A DNA stretch of 64,000 nt from Epiperipatus broadwayi (taxonomy: Eukaryota; Onychophora; Udeonychophora; Euonychophora; Peripatidae): contig JAQFVV010001041.1 in NCBI GenBank assembly GCA_028023455.1, positions 60,819 to 124,818 of the forward strand. Reading direction: 5' to 3'. A program made the translations under genes and the position numbers. Each line of letters starts with the position of its first letter. The first letter of the stretch is position 1. The notes beneath the pieces were generated by a model. The model saw nothing but the letters and a program-made list of their open reading frames with translations. It made no database searches and was not told the DNA's origin. Of this stretch, positions 1 through 12,663 are shown in pieces.

Positions 1-2180
1 AGAAAACATTCATCTGAAAACACACACACACATGTAATTTATGTATTGAAACACACTTAGTCAGAATTCTTAAGAAAAAAACTTTAGCATAGTAATAGGT
101 TTTTGCAACATTATTTCTTATCAGCAGTCTCTCAGTACAGATATTAGCACATATTCCTGTTTGTACATAAACTAATGGCTGTCTCATAGATAATTTAGCT
201 AGTCGTCTATATAATAGCTATTAAATTGGTATATAGATAGTTTTAGAGAGTGAACAAGAAAAGAAAGTCACAAAACCAATTAGTAATTGACTAGCCTAGA
301 GAACAATGATTTTATGTTAAATAACACATAACTTTTTTATCTATATAATTTAAAATAGTGTTATAAATGGGTCCAAATTATTTCTTTATCATTTAATGCT
401 TTTTTAAACATGAAATACGACATGCAAGTTTAAACACCAGTGGTGGTTGGTCCATAAATGCTGTGGCTGCTCAGAACCCCCAGAAAAAAAAATTGGAAAA
501 TTAATTATTAAATTTGTGCTTTAAAATATCAATAATATGACAATCAGTCAATATTTTGCATAATTATTATGTAAATACAATTAATAACACTGTTTTAAAA
601 AGAATTATTTTAACCCACGCTTTGAGATTCTATTCAAAGATGATAATTATAGCTTTGTCAAAAACATCATATTTGGTGAATTTTAGTAAGATCCATTGAG
701 ATTTGTTTGTTTTTAATCAATGCATAAAACTTGCACCATTGAAGCTTCTCAGTATCAGCGTCAGGAGTTATTTGAGAGTTATATATTTGTCTATTCTGCT
801 TTCTCTTCAGAATGAATAATTTTTTATTGCTTTTATTTAGGATGAGCAATAAAATATTCTTGGTTTTTTTCTTCTTGTAATTAACATTTATAAATTAACG
901 AATAAATATTTATTACAGAAAAATAAAATAAAAAGATAAAATGAATATTATTTTCCCTCTTTTCTTCCATAGCGTAAGCTTGTGGTTAAACACCTGTAGA
1001 GGTCCCTACTATCGCATTTTACACGCATATTTTAGAGGTTATAGCCTCAGTAAATATTACATACTTATTATAATAAGTGTTAGTGTTGAATATATAAAAA
1101 AAATTACATTTTCTCAATTGACATTATGTAAAAAAATTGAAGTAAAAAATAAAGGTCCTTCTATTCCGGATATTATTATTTATCAAACAGCAGTTACTAA
1201 AAACAAACAAAAAATACATTAAATACGATAATGATTATTGCTAATCATTTTCTAAACTAGAAATTATCTCTAGCAAAAATATAAACTTTAAATCTCAGTT
1301 AAAAAATACATAAGATTTTTTAATAATAATTGGTATAGAAAAATAAAATAGTTGTGTGGTTGTAAAATTAGAAATGCTGTGTTTAGTTTTCCTTGGTTGT
1401 AAAACTGTAATAAAGTAGCCTGCTCACGAATTCCACAGGCTGCCACTGATAAACACATTACACATTTACATACATATGCATTTATCAATAATTAAGTTAA
1501 CTACAATTGCCATTAAACAACAGTAAAATATCACAGGAACTCATATGTCTAACTCTGTCATACAAAATGAGCATCATTTTGTCTGAAGTCATTAAGAACT
1601 TATATGCAAAATAAGTAGAATGAAAAATTTTGTGCATTGCAGATATAAATAAAATTATATTACCAGTACTTCAGACAAAGTAAAACTACTCTTCATTAAC
1701 AGATATACAATGTTTTTGAAAGCTTTCAGTATTCTTTATCTGGAAAATAGAGTGATTCTTATTTTTAATAAATTTATATAAAATTTCTTGCTGTATATTT
1801 TTTATATTACAGACTTGTATAGAACTTTAATTATTAAAGTTTATAATAAAACATAATACCGAATATAATCAAATTTTATAAAAATTGTAATAAAAAAATA
1901 ATAATTAAAAAATAATTAAGAATTTAGTGATATAATAATAAAATTAAGAATAGATAAAATATGTATTTATAAAAAAGTTTAACATAATATACAAATATAT
2001 AAAAATAAATAAATATACGAAGAATAGATGAATAAGTATCTAGATAGATGAAATACTCATATAATTGTCAAATCTCACTCTTAACTTTTTGATATTTTTT
2101 ATCGCGATCTTATTTTCTACATATTCTCAATAAATTACTAAAAGTATATTAACAACTTTATTATGTTAAAAATTATTATA
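1..2180. other. AT-rich stretch without a recognised gene
   Basis: No coding region is supported. The open frames at 667-849 (minus), 941-1222 (plus) and 1288-1488 (minus) have low-complexity K/N/I/Y composition and no recognisable motif. A short (CA)n run lies near 23-34. A somewhat less AT-rich patch at 440-485 might be a remnant of a repeat, but I cannot assign it. Confidence 0.6.
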
Positions 2181-2184
2181 TTTT

Positions 2185-3480
2185 TAATCAACTGCAGAAT
2201 AAAGGTCTCTCCAGGGTTAATCCAATTTCTTCAATTTATAGTTTTTTTTCCATATCAGTTAAGAAAACTTCTCTCATCCCCCTGTCATTTTCTAGGTTTT
2301 TTTGTATTGTCTTGCAATTCAATTTGATACAACTCTCCAACTATTATTATCAGTCGAGTTTCATTTCAGTGTTTTAATTCTTTCAAAGCTCTACCGAATT
2401 TGATACAATGATAGAGTGGCAAATTAGAGCTAAAATCCATGCCTAGCTCAGACACTTCTGGTGCTCAAACAGTTTTTGAATTATGAGCAGTTAATTAGCA
2501 TCATTTCAAAAATGTCAGTGATACCTATTTATTTCCTCCCTAAATTTTTTCCTTTAATTGTGATCCGTTTTTGTTACCTCTAACATATATCTATCAGTTC
2601 TACTGTTGTGTGGTTTAAAGTTTCTGTATTACTTTCAACTTTTCTTTTCAAAAGCAGAGATATATTTCTTTTTAATATCAAGTTATTTCTAGGAGAAACA
2701 CTCCATCCTAATTAAATTATATGATTAATTTAATTTATGTTTTCAACTGTGTTAATAATGTGACCAAGATATTACAGATGATAACACATTCTAATTCCTG
2801 ATTATCAATGTTTATTTTTTTAGCTCTGTAACAAACTATTGAAAATGAATATAATTTTTTTATGTAAATAGAGTGGTTTAAACTCAGGATTTTTCAGTCT
2901 ATTCATTTTCCATTCTATCTCAAGTAACCGATACACATAATCACACACATGCAAAAAAGATAATACATATCAGTTGCTTGAGATATAGTGAAAGATGAAT
3001 AGACTGAAAAATCCTGAGTTCAATCCTCTATTTACCTCTACAGAAAAAATTTAGTATACTATCTTAAAATTATAATCTTTTTATTTTTAATTTTATTTTC
3101 TTGCTCTTCTAGGCTGTGAAACATCCACTTCTTTTCAAGATCTAAAACTCTTATATAAACTTCATTTATTTTTATTCTTTTAGTTTTCTGTAATCCACAA
3201 ATAACTGCTTATAAAACTGCTAGAAATATTGTGGAGATACAAATCGGTCTGTTGTACACCAATATCAACATTAATTTTTTTAGTATTACTATATCAGCTA
3301 ATCAATTTATCTTTAGTTCTACTTTCTTATTTTCATCTGATAACTCTTGAAACATTTCCTGAAGCACAGAAGTAAAATTTGCAAAAACAACAGTATTTCT
3401 GCAAAATATAGATGATATAAATAAATTCTATTTTATTTTTAAACTTTTAGTTTTTCATTTTATTTTCCAGAATACTACTC
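2185..3480 (-). pseudogene. RTE-type LINE, 3' reverse-transcriptase fragment (left, minus strand)
   Basis: Read on the minus strand, this stretch is a decayed copy of the RTE LINE at 39.4-42.3 kb. The anchor at 3335-3365 encodes LQEMFQELSDE, matching LQEMLQELSNE just after the FVDD motif of the fuller copy. The other anchor at 2190-2300 resembles the 3' end of that copy, where the fuller element reads as C-terminal RW...EI...W-type sequence followed by its untranslated end. Frameshifts and stops are frequent, so no product is possible. A foldback hairpin at 2881-3020 interrupts it. The fragment begins at almost the same point of the LINE as the plus-strand fragment beyond the (AT)n tract. Identity is sure at the anchors; the stretch between them is inferred. 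Confidence 0.6.
2881..3020. mobile_element. Small foldback (hairpin) element
   Basis: The left arm (2881-2938) and right arm (2964-3020) are near-perfect inverted repeats with a spacer of about 25 bp. The homology continues outward with lower identity into GTAAATAGAG-type sequence on both sides. The inner arm motif, CTATCTCAAGTAACCGATACACAT, closely resembles the arms of the foldback elements at 13.8 and 16.3 kb, so this may be a minimal member of that family. It sits inside the minus-strand LINE relic. No target duplication was resolved. Confidence 0.65.
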
Positions 3481-3509
3481 ATAAAACTACTGTAAAAGTT
3501 TTTGCAGGA

Positions 3510-3637
<128 letters not shown>

Positions 3638-4077
3638 TATTGGCAATATGAATCAACTTTTTCTTTACTCTTATTAACAATGTTATTCTTCTTAGTATTA
3701 TCAGTAATCTCATCTTGTCCTCTCATTTGGTAGATATTCGTCAGGAAATATTGCAAACAATTATCAGGTGAAAATAAGACAGCAGGGCTACAGATAAATG
3801 CTAAAACAACTAAAGTAATATCCAATGGATTTTCTCAGAAAAAAATAAAGATTAATGATTGTGATTTACAAGAAATTAACTATTACAGATACATTAGTCA
3901 GATTATTAATACATATGGAAACATAATGGATAAAATTAATACTAGAATTTGGTAAATATAACTTAATATTAAAATAAATATGTCATGTATTTAAAAAGCT
4001 TTTTAATATATATATTTACCTAGAACTTGCTTATCAATTTGGGATTTAGATACTTATTAGAAGAGCTATATAGAGAC

Positions 4078-4415
4078 ATGGACTTCTCATATAGCCCCAT
4101 ATAGCTATTTGAGTTGGTAGCTGGGTTTGAAGACATGTGAATGTCTGAAAATTTCAGATTTTCCACTCAATTGATAACTTTTAGTTAAGTGCTTGGCTTT
4201 GAGTTGGTATTTTTAGATCTAGTGTCTGAACTTACCCTGATACCTCTCTGAGGAGTGCCAAAGCACGAAACCATGGTCAGGGGTTTGGGGAAAGGTTCCT
4301 GACAGAGATATTTTAAGTGCTGGCTCTGGCTAAGAATTTATCATAAAGCTTGTAGAGGAATTGGCAATCCTCATTGTTTATAACTTACAAGCTTAAGAGA
4401 TAGGGTCATGTGATC
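4078..4415 (+). mobile_element. Insertion carrying a hammerhead ribozyme (retrozyme-like)
   Basis: Aligning this LINE fragment with the fuller copy at 41.88-42.0 kb shows that its flanks match the LINE while this stretch does not, so it is an insertion. Its base composition is richer in G+C than the surroundings. It contains a self-cleaving ribozyme fold at 4224-4303 and no open frame of note. Known animal hosts of such ribozymes are Penelope-like elements, small ribozyme-bearing SINEs and retrozymes (short non-coding retroelements that form circular RNAs). The size fits the last two. Exact ends and a target duplication were not resolved. Confidence 0.5.
4224..4303 (+). ncRNA. Type I hammerhead self-cleaving ribozyme
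   Basis: All core elements are visible in order. CTGAGGA (4248-4254) fits the CUGANGA core. Stem II is GTGC/GCAC (4255-4258 with 4263-4266) closed by a CAAA loop. GAAA (4267-4270) follows, then a very short stem III (CC, AT loop, GG) and the cleavage triplet ending GTC at 4278. Stem I pairs ACCTCT (4242-4247) with AGGGGT (4279-4284). It extends outward through CCC/GGG, GAAC/GTTC (4228-4231 with 4295-4298) and GTC/GAC, separated by internal loops where tertiary contacts usually lie. A tiny stem III is typical of ribozymes in Penelope-like elements and retrozymes, which often work as dimers. The fold is seen by eye; activity is inferred. Confidence 0.8.
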
Positions 4416-4770
4416 TATGACTCTTATTTTGACTATGTATGGGGAGATGTTTATCAGAAATAATAAATCAAAACAAAATATATGGTTGAGAGAGATATCT
4501 GACATCATTGAAAGAATTAAAAGATTCAAATTGAACTGGGCTAAACATATTGATAAAACAGATGATAATAGAGAGTTTAAATTTAAATTGGATCTCAAGA
4601 CATTTAAAAGACATAGAAAGATACAACATATGAGGTGGATAAATAAAATCAGGAAAAATTTTAGTATGATGTGGGAAGAGAGATTATGAATTAGAATAAC
4701 TGGATTATATTTGAAGACATCTTCATCCTATATTGAAATGGATCGATAATGATTGAAAATAAGGAATAAC

Positions 4771-6033
4771 GATAATAATCATTAACAAAAATTTACAATG
4801 ATTATATTTCTATGTATGCATTACAGAAAAATTCATGATAATTGTAAAAAAATAAATCTAGAAAAAATATTATATTTACTTATGATTGTAATAAGAATTT
4901 TGAAAAAAACTGAAACTTCTTATTTTACTCATTTTTATAATGCTTGTTGAGATAAATTCTTACTCTCAATAATAATAATAATGATTAGGATAAACAGAAA
5001 TTAATCACCTTATGATGGTTTACTGAGATAATTTAATTGGTGCAACACAGCAAAAACTAGTGTTTCTAACACATTCTTAGTATTAGAATCTTTTTGCCTC
5101 TTTACATATAATGGTGGAAACATATTGTTTGAGTCTAAGAGAATGAGAATATATCTATAAAAATTATTGCCAATAAAAATTAAAACTGTATTCTACATTT
5201 AAAAAGTTATATATCTGCACACCAATACTATAGAAATTACTATTTTCTTAAAAAATAAATAAATAATTAGCATTTTAATGGGAAATATTTATGAATCACA
5301 TGTTTACATGATATTAATATTATATATACGTGAAAAGTTGAATTTTCGTAAAATTTAGAACTTTATTTGCATTATTACTTAACTAATTTATAATTGCAAA
5401 GATATTTAATGTTGCGAATGTGTCAGTAGGAAGTAAATAATATATGATATTTGTTCCCCTTTTCCTTTCTCTCAACCTTAATATCCAGGATAAATTACAT
5501 AGCATTGATATATTAATTAAATCGTTATTTTTTTAATGGATATTTCAAATTTCTAGAATTACTTTGAAAATAACGTGTCTGAGGTTTTTAATTGCCATCT
5601 ATATATTACATTAGTAAGTAAAAGTAAACATTAAAAATTATAATGTTACTAAAGTTGAATATGCTACAAATATGCAACATTTATTTATTTCATTTTTAAA
5701 TTACAATTTTTCATAAACACTTGTTGTCATCCTTGGATTATTAATATTCTGAAGATACAATTTTAAATCCTTGGTAGACATGCACTCTGAGCTGATATTA
5801 TATTAGTGAAAATTCTTATAAGTGTATGAATTAATCAAATTATTAAGATTTTTATTTTACTCAGCTAGAAATTAATCCAGGCACATTTAATAACATGAGT
5901 TTGTATTTCTACAATTGAACTAATTTGTTTTAAGCAGTATACAAGGTGATAGTAATTATAGATTATAATGTTCTCTTATTCTTCTCTTTCACTTTCTTTG
6001 CATATCTTCATATAATCATATATATATTATAAC
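4771..6033. other. AT-rich stretch without a recognised feature
   Basis: Nothing coding or structured was recognised apart from short A/T runs and a few ATA/AAT microsatellite units near 4970-4985. Confidence 0.6.
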
Positions 6034-6230
6034 ACTTCTTTCATATACACATCAATGCAAACAAATTTTCTTAACCTTCTTTATTTTTCTTACAGTTTCA
6101 TTTTACAGGTCATTTTAATTAAAACAGAGAAGATTAGAGCTCTGATGAAGACTGCTGGACAGTCGAAATTATAAGGAAAATAAAGAAGGTTAAGAAAATT
6201 TGTTTGCATTGATGTGTATATGAAAGAAGT
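6034..6230. mobile_element. Foldback element with 54-bp perfect arms
   Basis: The left arm (6034-6087) and the right arm (6177-6230) are exact reverse complements over about 54 bp, and pairing continues more weakly into flanking AT repeats. The spacer of about 90 bp contains CTCTGATGAAGACTGCTGG followed by ACAGTCGAAA, a hammerhead-like core discussed under findings. A related sequence lies on the minus strand near 57.3 kb. Arms this well conserved suggest a young element or ongoing gene conversion between the arms. Confidence 0.75.
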
Positions 6231-8324
6231 ATTATAAGAAATATATATATATATAAGATTATAATGTTCAGGTCATATAAAGTGAGTGCAAGATAAAACT
6301 GCTTCTAAATAACACACTTTAGGTGACAGACTCTCAGAGAGAAGCAAAAAAAAAGAGACCATATTCATCAGGATTGCCAATGCTTGAATGGTGAGAATTT
6401 GAGTGACTTTATACATTTATTCAATCTTTAAATAAAATTAGCTTTAATATTGGTTATGAAATGATTACTTCAAAAAAGTATTAAACTTACTTTAAGTTTA
6501 CTCAGTCCAGATTTAAATACTGACCATAAAATTGATGGGAAAATGTGCTATCATTACATGATAATGGTCTTCAGACCAATGTAAGCGTGTGAGCATATAT
6601 ATATTATTGTTCCATGATGATCAAATGATAATTATATATATATATATATATAATTAAAACAGTTATGAGTTCTTAGTTCAATTTTTATAAAATGTGCACC
6701 AATTACTAGCTAAGATAACATAAGATTATCAAATCTTTATACAAGACTCTAACCACTAAACAAAAATTTTTAAGAAATTATTTGTATAGATTTTAAAATA
6801 GAAAATAAACAAAAATAGAATTAAATAATAATGATAAAAAATACTAAATGTAGCATTACACATTTACTTCACACACATTCTGTACGTTTTGTTTTAGTAA
6901 ATTTTGATAAAGCTTCTTATTTCCGCTTCATCAGATTAGATAAATTTCATCAGTAGAAATGATAAAACAGATGTTTTTACAGAAGAAAATAGAATAGGAT
7001 TATCCTTAAGAATGGTTTCGCGTTACATTTTTTTAATTAAAACCAACATCTTGTCATTATTACTGTATATAAAAAAACAAAGAAAGAAATATTACATTTA
7101 GTTAAAAATATAAAATAATAAAATTTGAATGCTTCATATAAAAAACAAAGCTGTATTACAGTACTTCAACCGTAGCAATCTAACTTTGATAAAATAAATT
7201 CAAAATCAAAATAATAATAATAATAATAGTTTTGATAATGACATTATGATTTAAAGTAGCTGTTGTTGATTAGTGGAGTTAACTTTTGATTTTTACTGAA
7301 ATATTGTCAAAAATTATTACAGAATATATGGTGTTCGAGATCTTAAAATAAAAACATATGTTGCATTCTAAATGACTTTAAAAAAGTGTTTCATGATATA
7401 CAGGTAGAACATCTACTATTTATCTGGGTTCAAATTTAGATAGGACAAAACGCGAATTTGTTTTAAATATGTTCCTAAATTAATCCAACTAAACAACCTA
7501 TATTGGTTGAAAAATAAATATCTAACTATTATAATATAAAAATTTAAACACTTCTTTACCATTCAAAGCGATGCAGTATTTTTATTAATTAAATTCTTCA
7601 AACCAGCTGCTTAATTTATAATCGAAATATAAAAAATGATATAATAAACACCTCCACACTTCCAACCTTTTAGAAATAGCAGGTCTGATGAATAACATTT
7701 TCTCTTTTATTTGCAGTGGGCTATTAGGAAGGAAATGACCTTAGTAATTAATTATACAGGCATACATAAGTACATTATATCATTTTTTTTCCAAGCATGA
7801 TCAGTGTCCACTGCAGGATTGTCTTTCCGATTTATTTATTTTTAACCATTTTTGATCCATGACTTTTTTTTTTCTCATAGTATCCCACAAACTTTCATAT
7901 CTTAATAATTTTTCTCAAATTCTTTTTAGATCTTTTATGAGCTTTTTCCATTCACTTTAAGATTTAAATTGTTCATGTATTGTCGCCTTTTCTAGCAACA
8001 ATTTCAGTCCAATTCCTTTCAATTTTTTTATGTCATAAAATATTAATATCCGTATCTACATATTTGCAAATATTTATAGTTAAATAATTAATACTCTTAT
8101 TATTAATAAAAGTGTGTGAATATATGTGTGCTTTTTTGTGAAAAAAATTAATTTTTCTGATGAGAAAATGACAAATATTTGCAAACTACTATCACTAAAA
8201 ATCATGCACCGATCATTTACCGATAATAGTTTAGTTGAGTTTGGTCATGTACATACACATGCACATACACTTATATGTACACATGCATGTATGTTAACTT
8301 AAATACTTTAATAGATTTATTATG
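6231..8324. other. AT-rich stretch without a recognised gene
   Basis: It contains short (AT)n runs near 6594-6604 and 6634-6651 and an (AAT)n run near 7210-7228. A local cluster of ACATGCACATACAC-like units lies at 8250-8295. No frame or fold stands out. Confidence 0.55.
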
Positions 8325-9020
8325 ATGTAAAGAAAGTAAAATGTGAATTATTTTCATGTAAATAATTATAAATATGCTTAGCAATGACACTGCTAGGGAA
8401 ACTGTCAATCACCACGGATAGCTAAACTACTTTTACTCTAATATTTAATAATAGCTTTTTTGACTTGAGTTTAGTTATAAATAAAAAAAGTTCTCTTTTA
8501 TTTTTAATCGAAAGATTTTATATGTATTTAAATTCAGATAGCTACTGTTACAAAAGTAACAATTAAGAACATTTACTCCTTAGGTCTATCAGTTCTCATT
8601 GATGATTTTCTAAAAGCATCACTTCTAAAATACAGTTATTTACACAGAAATAATCCCATAATTTACTTTGTATATATTATAATAAATCCATAAAAATATT
8701 TAATATAATATAAACAGTTCTCTGGAGATGATGAATCATTATTCAAAAGGTATTAAAAGATGTGTCTTCTGTTTCCTCATGTTCATAAAAATAGCTGTCT
8801 GAGTTAACAATTTGGATTAGAAATAAAAATGAACCTTCTTTTATTTTTAATTAAATTCAGACAAAAAAAGCTATTATTGAATACTACACTATAAGTGGTT
8901 TAGCATTGGAACTGTCCTTTTAATTGCTAGTTTCCCTAGCAATATTTCTGCTGAACATATTTCTAGTCATTTACATGGAAATAACTTTGCAGTTTACTTT
9001 GTTTAATCATATATTAAATC
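8325..9020. mobile_element. Diverged foldback element, about 700 bp
   Basis: The left arm (about 8325-8515) and right arm (about 8812-9020) are imperfect inverted repeats of nearly 200 bp. Shared blocks include TTGCTAGGGAAACT-type sequence, AATAATAGCTTTTTT and TTTCATGTAAAT. The middle 300 bp has no recognised content. Ends and target duplications are too eroded to call. Confidence 0.6.
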
Positions 9021-12000
9021 ATAAGCTAGACTCAATAGATCCAACATCTCTTTTACTAGCAGTAAATATTGTATCATACTTCAAACATGTTTTATTTATA
9101 TGATGAGATTACATTTTTCTGAAATTTTTATCTTCCAGTTAAAATTATATATATTTATATACACCAGAAAATGGATTTAAGAAATACTTCTTTCTATACT
9201 AAAGCCGTTTTTTGTAATCTTGAGTAAATAATGGCATTAAATGGTAGTGCTTATATCTCTATATTTCTAGATTAAATAGTCACCAATAGCCTTTATTAGT
9301 GAGAAATTTGGTAATGCTAGACTTAGCAGATTTATATCTTTCATTTCATTATTATCATAACCTAAAATTAAAAAATTAAAGTGTTGAACCCAAGCTCACT
9401 TTCTTATTATATCTATCACTAGCCAATCAATAAACAACTTAGTTAAAAATTATATAATTATACATGCAAGTAGGTTTAAATTAAGTATTTTTGATTTTTA
9501 GACTATTATCATGATAGTATAAAAGACTTGAAAATGGTTTCTAGATGTATAAGAACAATAGATATAACATTAATTTCAAGATTCTTATTGTTATAGGCCA
9601 TAAATAAAAGACTAGTCTTTAGATGTGAATAGAATAGAAACTACTGTTTAGTGTTCATTAATCATTCAAACTTATAAAAGATGGTTCTAAAGGGAAAAAA
9701 ATGCTTTTAATTGTTAGATGATCATAAATTAACCAATAGCCATTTATTTAGCAATGAGTTACCTGATAAATTTTAAATGTGCTTAAAAAATCTTCAAACT
9801 TTTCTACAGATTTGAAGGAAATTGGCACAGCACATTATTAATCCACCTTTCCATTTTTGTATATATACAAATAAAATAATAATCTATGTTTAAATTTTCT
9901 AAACAGTAAATCCATCTAATGTTCAAATGAAAAATGAATCCTTTTTATATGATGCCTATGTTAAGTATGTAGATTATAGATTGAACACTGACAACAATAA
10001 AAAATTTAAAAAAAATTGAGATATTTTTGCAAATCCATTCAACTAGGCAAAATTTAAATAAACTGAGATGTTCTTGATCTTCATGGAATCAGTCTACATT
10101 TAAATTTATAAGACAGAAAAAATTCACAATCATTTTAATAACTTTACAAAGAAACCACTGTACCCAACTCATATAAAAATCAAATCTACTAAGCCACATT
10201 AGCAATTATATAAACAAATTGCACACTAAGCTATATTTAAATTACCCAACAAAAAATTTTCTATTATAATTTGCATATATATAAATATGCGTGCATGTAT
10301 ATAAAAATATATTATAAATTACTATTTAACTTTTAGGTAAAATATGTGCATATTCAAGCATTATGAATTTTTTATTTTGTAATGTTTTAGAATTTTTAAT
10401 TTAAAACAGTTACTAATTTTAAAATATATTATCAATTTTTTTTGTTAGGAATATTGCACTATCAATTTTTGAAAACATAATAAATAAATATTTAAATTTA
10501 CAAAGTTTAAAAACAACATTTAAAATATTTGACTTGTAATTATTAAAAATATCAATCAAATTTCTTTTAATATCAGATTTAATAATATATTATTAATATT
10601 AATTTCATCTGACGTATTTCTTTTTTTAAAGAAATACTTTTGTTAAGCAAATATTTTATCTTTTTTTCCTTTATCTTTTTTAAGAGAGCTTTACTTGTTT
10701 AAATTAGTTTACTGATCAGAATACCTGAAAAAAAAAAGTTTGCTTTGTTATTGTTGCAAACATAAATAACTATTAGATATCAACTAATTTTAGACTAATT
10801 TCTGATATTAGACTTTTTCAAAAAGCATTACTTTTCTATTATATCAACCTATAGTTTTCAGTCACATTTGGCCAAACCTGACTACCACTTTGATTTGGGA
10901 TTTTAATTACACTAAATATTGCAGAAACATTAAGACATGTAGATGTCCAAAATGAATTTAATTTTAAAAATCTTTTTGAATATTATTTTATTATCAGAAC
11001 TATAAAGATACATGTTGATTTTTTTTTGTAATGCTTGTGATTTTAAATTTATTGGTTTATTTAATTTAATTCCATTTTTGGTTAATATTCTGCTAATAAA
11101 ATTTAATTTCACATATTTTAACCGAATTTTTTTTTTTTTAAATCTTCTAACTATTAACACATTAATATTAGCAATAAATGTTTTATTATGGTGATGACTT
11201 ATAGAAATTGTGTGACCTTCAAATCCAAAAAATGATAGGTTAGGTTTTGATTCACAGTTATAGGTGGGTTTTCAGCACTTAAGGTAAATTACTCTGCCAT
11301 TGTCTCAAACACACATTTATGTTGTTATTGTTTTTTTAAAAATAACACAAAGAAAGTATTTATTCACCATCTCCCATTATTCAACCATTTTAATAGTATT
11401 TTTATTTAGTTTTTGGGTAATAATAAATAAAAATATTAATATGATCAATTGTTGCCAGATAAATAATAATGTGATAAGGTGCTCAGAAAATTATGTGATA
11501 ATCTATTTAATTCTGAAGATAAATTAAGCTCACAATTCTATTCAAATGATGACTAAGACATGTTTTTATCAAATTTTTCTTAACAAATAATTAGACTAGG
11601 AACCTTTAGCACTTGGAGTCCAACACTAATCATCTCTTAAAAGTTTTCAAGCAATTTTATGCAATATATTTAGAATGATTTCAGTTGCACTATATATTGT
11701 AATATATTATTATCTTAAAAAAATGAATTCTTTGGTTTGCTCTAGTACATTCAGTTATATTTTTTTATAAGTGTTGTTTTTCTTTTTTTGTTCTCATTAG
11801 AAATATTTTGTTATTGTTTTATTATGTATTTGTCAATAATAATCCTAATTGATAAAATCCTAGTTAAAAAAGAGGAGATTCATTCACTAGCATCTCTGTA
11901 AACCTATCTAGGGAAAAGAGATTTAATAATGGTTTTCTTTTTTTTAGTTATGATTTAAAAGTATTAGATAAATAACATAATTTACAGTATAACCAAACTT

Positions 12001-12040
12001 CATTCTTCTGATTATAATGTATCAACTTAAATAAAGCTCT
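9021..12040. other. AT-rich stretch without a recognised gene
   Basis: Open frames at 10930-11160 (minus), 11012-11194 (plus) and 11300-11527 (plus) are K/N/I/F-rich and mostly overlap each other on opposite strands. None shows a domain. Poly-A/T runs are common. Confidence 0.55.
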
Positions 12041-12046
12041 GTGGAG

Positions 12047-12112
12047 TTTAGCTCATTAGTAGAGTAGTAGAATTAAAAACTAAACGTACTTGTACTACAT
12101 GCAGATCTGTAT
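12047..12112 (+). repeat. Possible degenerate tRNA-like sequence (SINE head relic)
   Basis: The block TTTAGCTCATTAGTAGAGTA resembles a tRNA D-arm with an internal A box (consensus near TAGCTCAGTGGTAGAG). No convincing B box, anticodon stem or acceptor pairing follows. It is at best a decayed tRNA-derived repeat and not a functional tRNA. Confidence 0.25.
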
Positions 12113-12571
12113 GAAGTGTTTAAACATCTTAAAATTTCCTTATCTGCTATTCATTGTTATTTATTTTAAATAAAATATACAATTATAAAATCAAATACAC
12201 ACAAAAAACTTGATCAAATAATAGTATAATTTCTTCCTTTCACTTTTATATAATTTGAATTTTGAATTATTCAATTATAATCTAACAGATATTCAATTTT
12301 TAAATATTGTATTTAATAATCAAAATAATTTATAATAATTATATTTAATAATTTACAATAATTTATTTTAATAATCAGTTCAGTAAAAATATTTCCATGA
12401 ATTATTTTAATAATGATAAAAATGATCTTTTCTATTAAACTACCTAAATTACATTCCAATTACTTTCTTCCATTTGCAAAGTGTAAGCGAGTTAATTTCT
12501 TAGCTAGTCAAAGCACATAAAAATAAAATCATCAGCAATCAAGGTAAAAAAGCCATAATCTTTAACTTGGA

Positions 12572-12663
12572 TTAAAGTTTATATCTGTGCTAAAGAAAAA
12601 CTCTAGTTTAATAAATGATTAATGATTAACGTAGTTAGGTTTATCAAAAATGTATGAAGTCGA
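12572..12663. repeat. 92-bp direct repeat, copy 1
   Basis: Identical base for base to 13407-13498. It starts TTAAAGTTTATATCTGTGC and ends AAATGTATGAAGTCGA. Neither flank extends the match. Confidence 0.95.

Larger units (their letters stand above)
3735..4770 (+). pseudogene. RTE-type LINE, 3' reverse-transcriptase fragment (right, plus strand)
   Basis: Around 3785-3950 the plus strand encodes GLQINAKTTKVISNGFSQ followed by a Y-RYISQIINTYGNIMDKIN-type stretch. This matches GLKINVKKTKVMSNEFSQ and KYLGQIINTDGNIMNKIN of the fuller LINE (41.6-41.75 kb). At 4470-4680 it encodes the RTE C-terminal region, including IWLREISDIIERIKRFKLNW and the conserved MRWINKIRK. The tail near 4715-4735 matches the LINE 3' end (ATCTTCATCCT). 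About 340 bp that has no counterpart in the LINE splits it between about 4078 and 4415. It is dead: there are stops and frameshifts and no endonuclease half. Confidence 0.75.

Noticed and set aside
941-1222. 93-codon open frame
   Set aside because: Composition is K/I/Y-rich with no domain. Frames this long are expected by chance somewhere in 64 kb, even of AT-rich DNA.
12047-12112. Functional tRNA gene
   Set aside because: Only an A-box-like block is present; the T arm, anticodon stem and acceptor stem do not fold.
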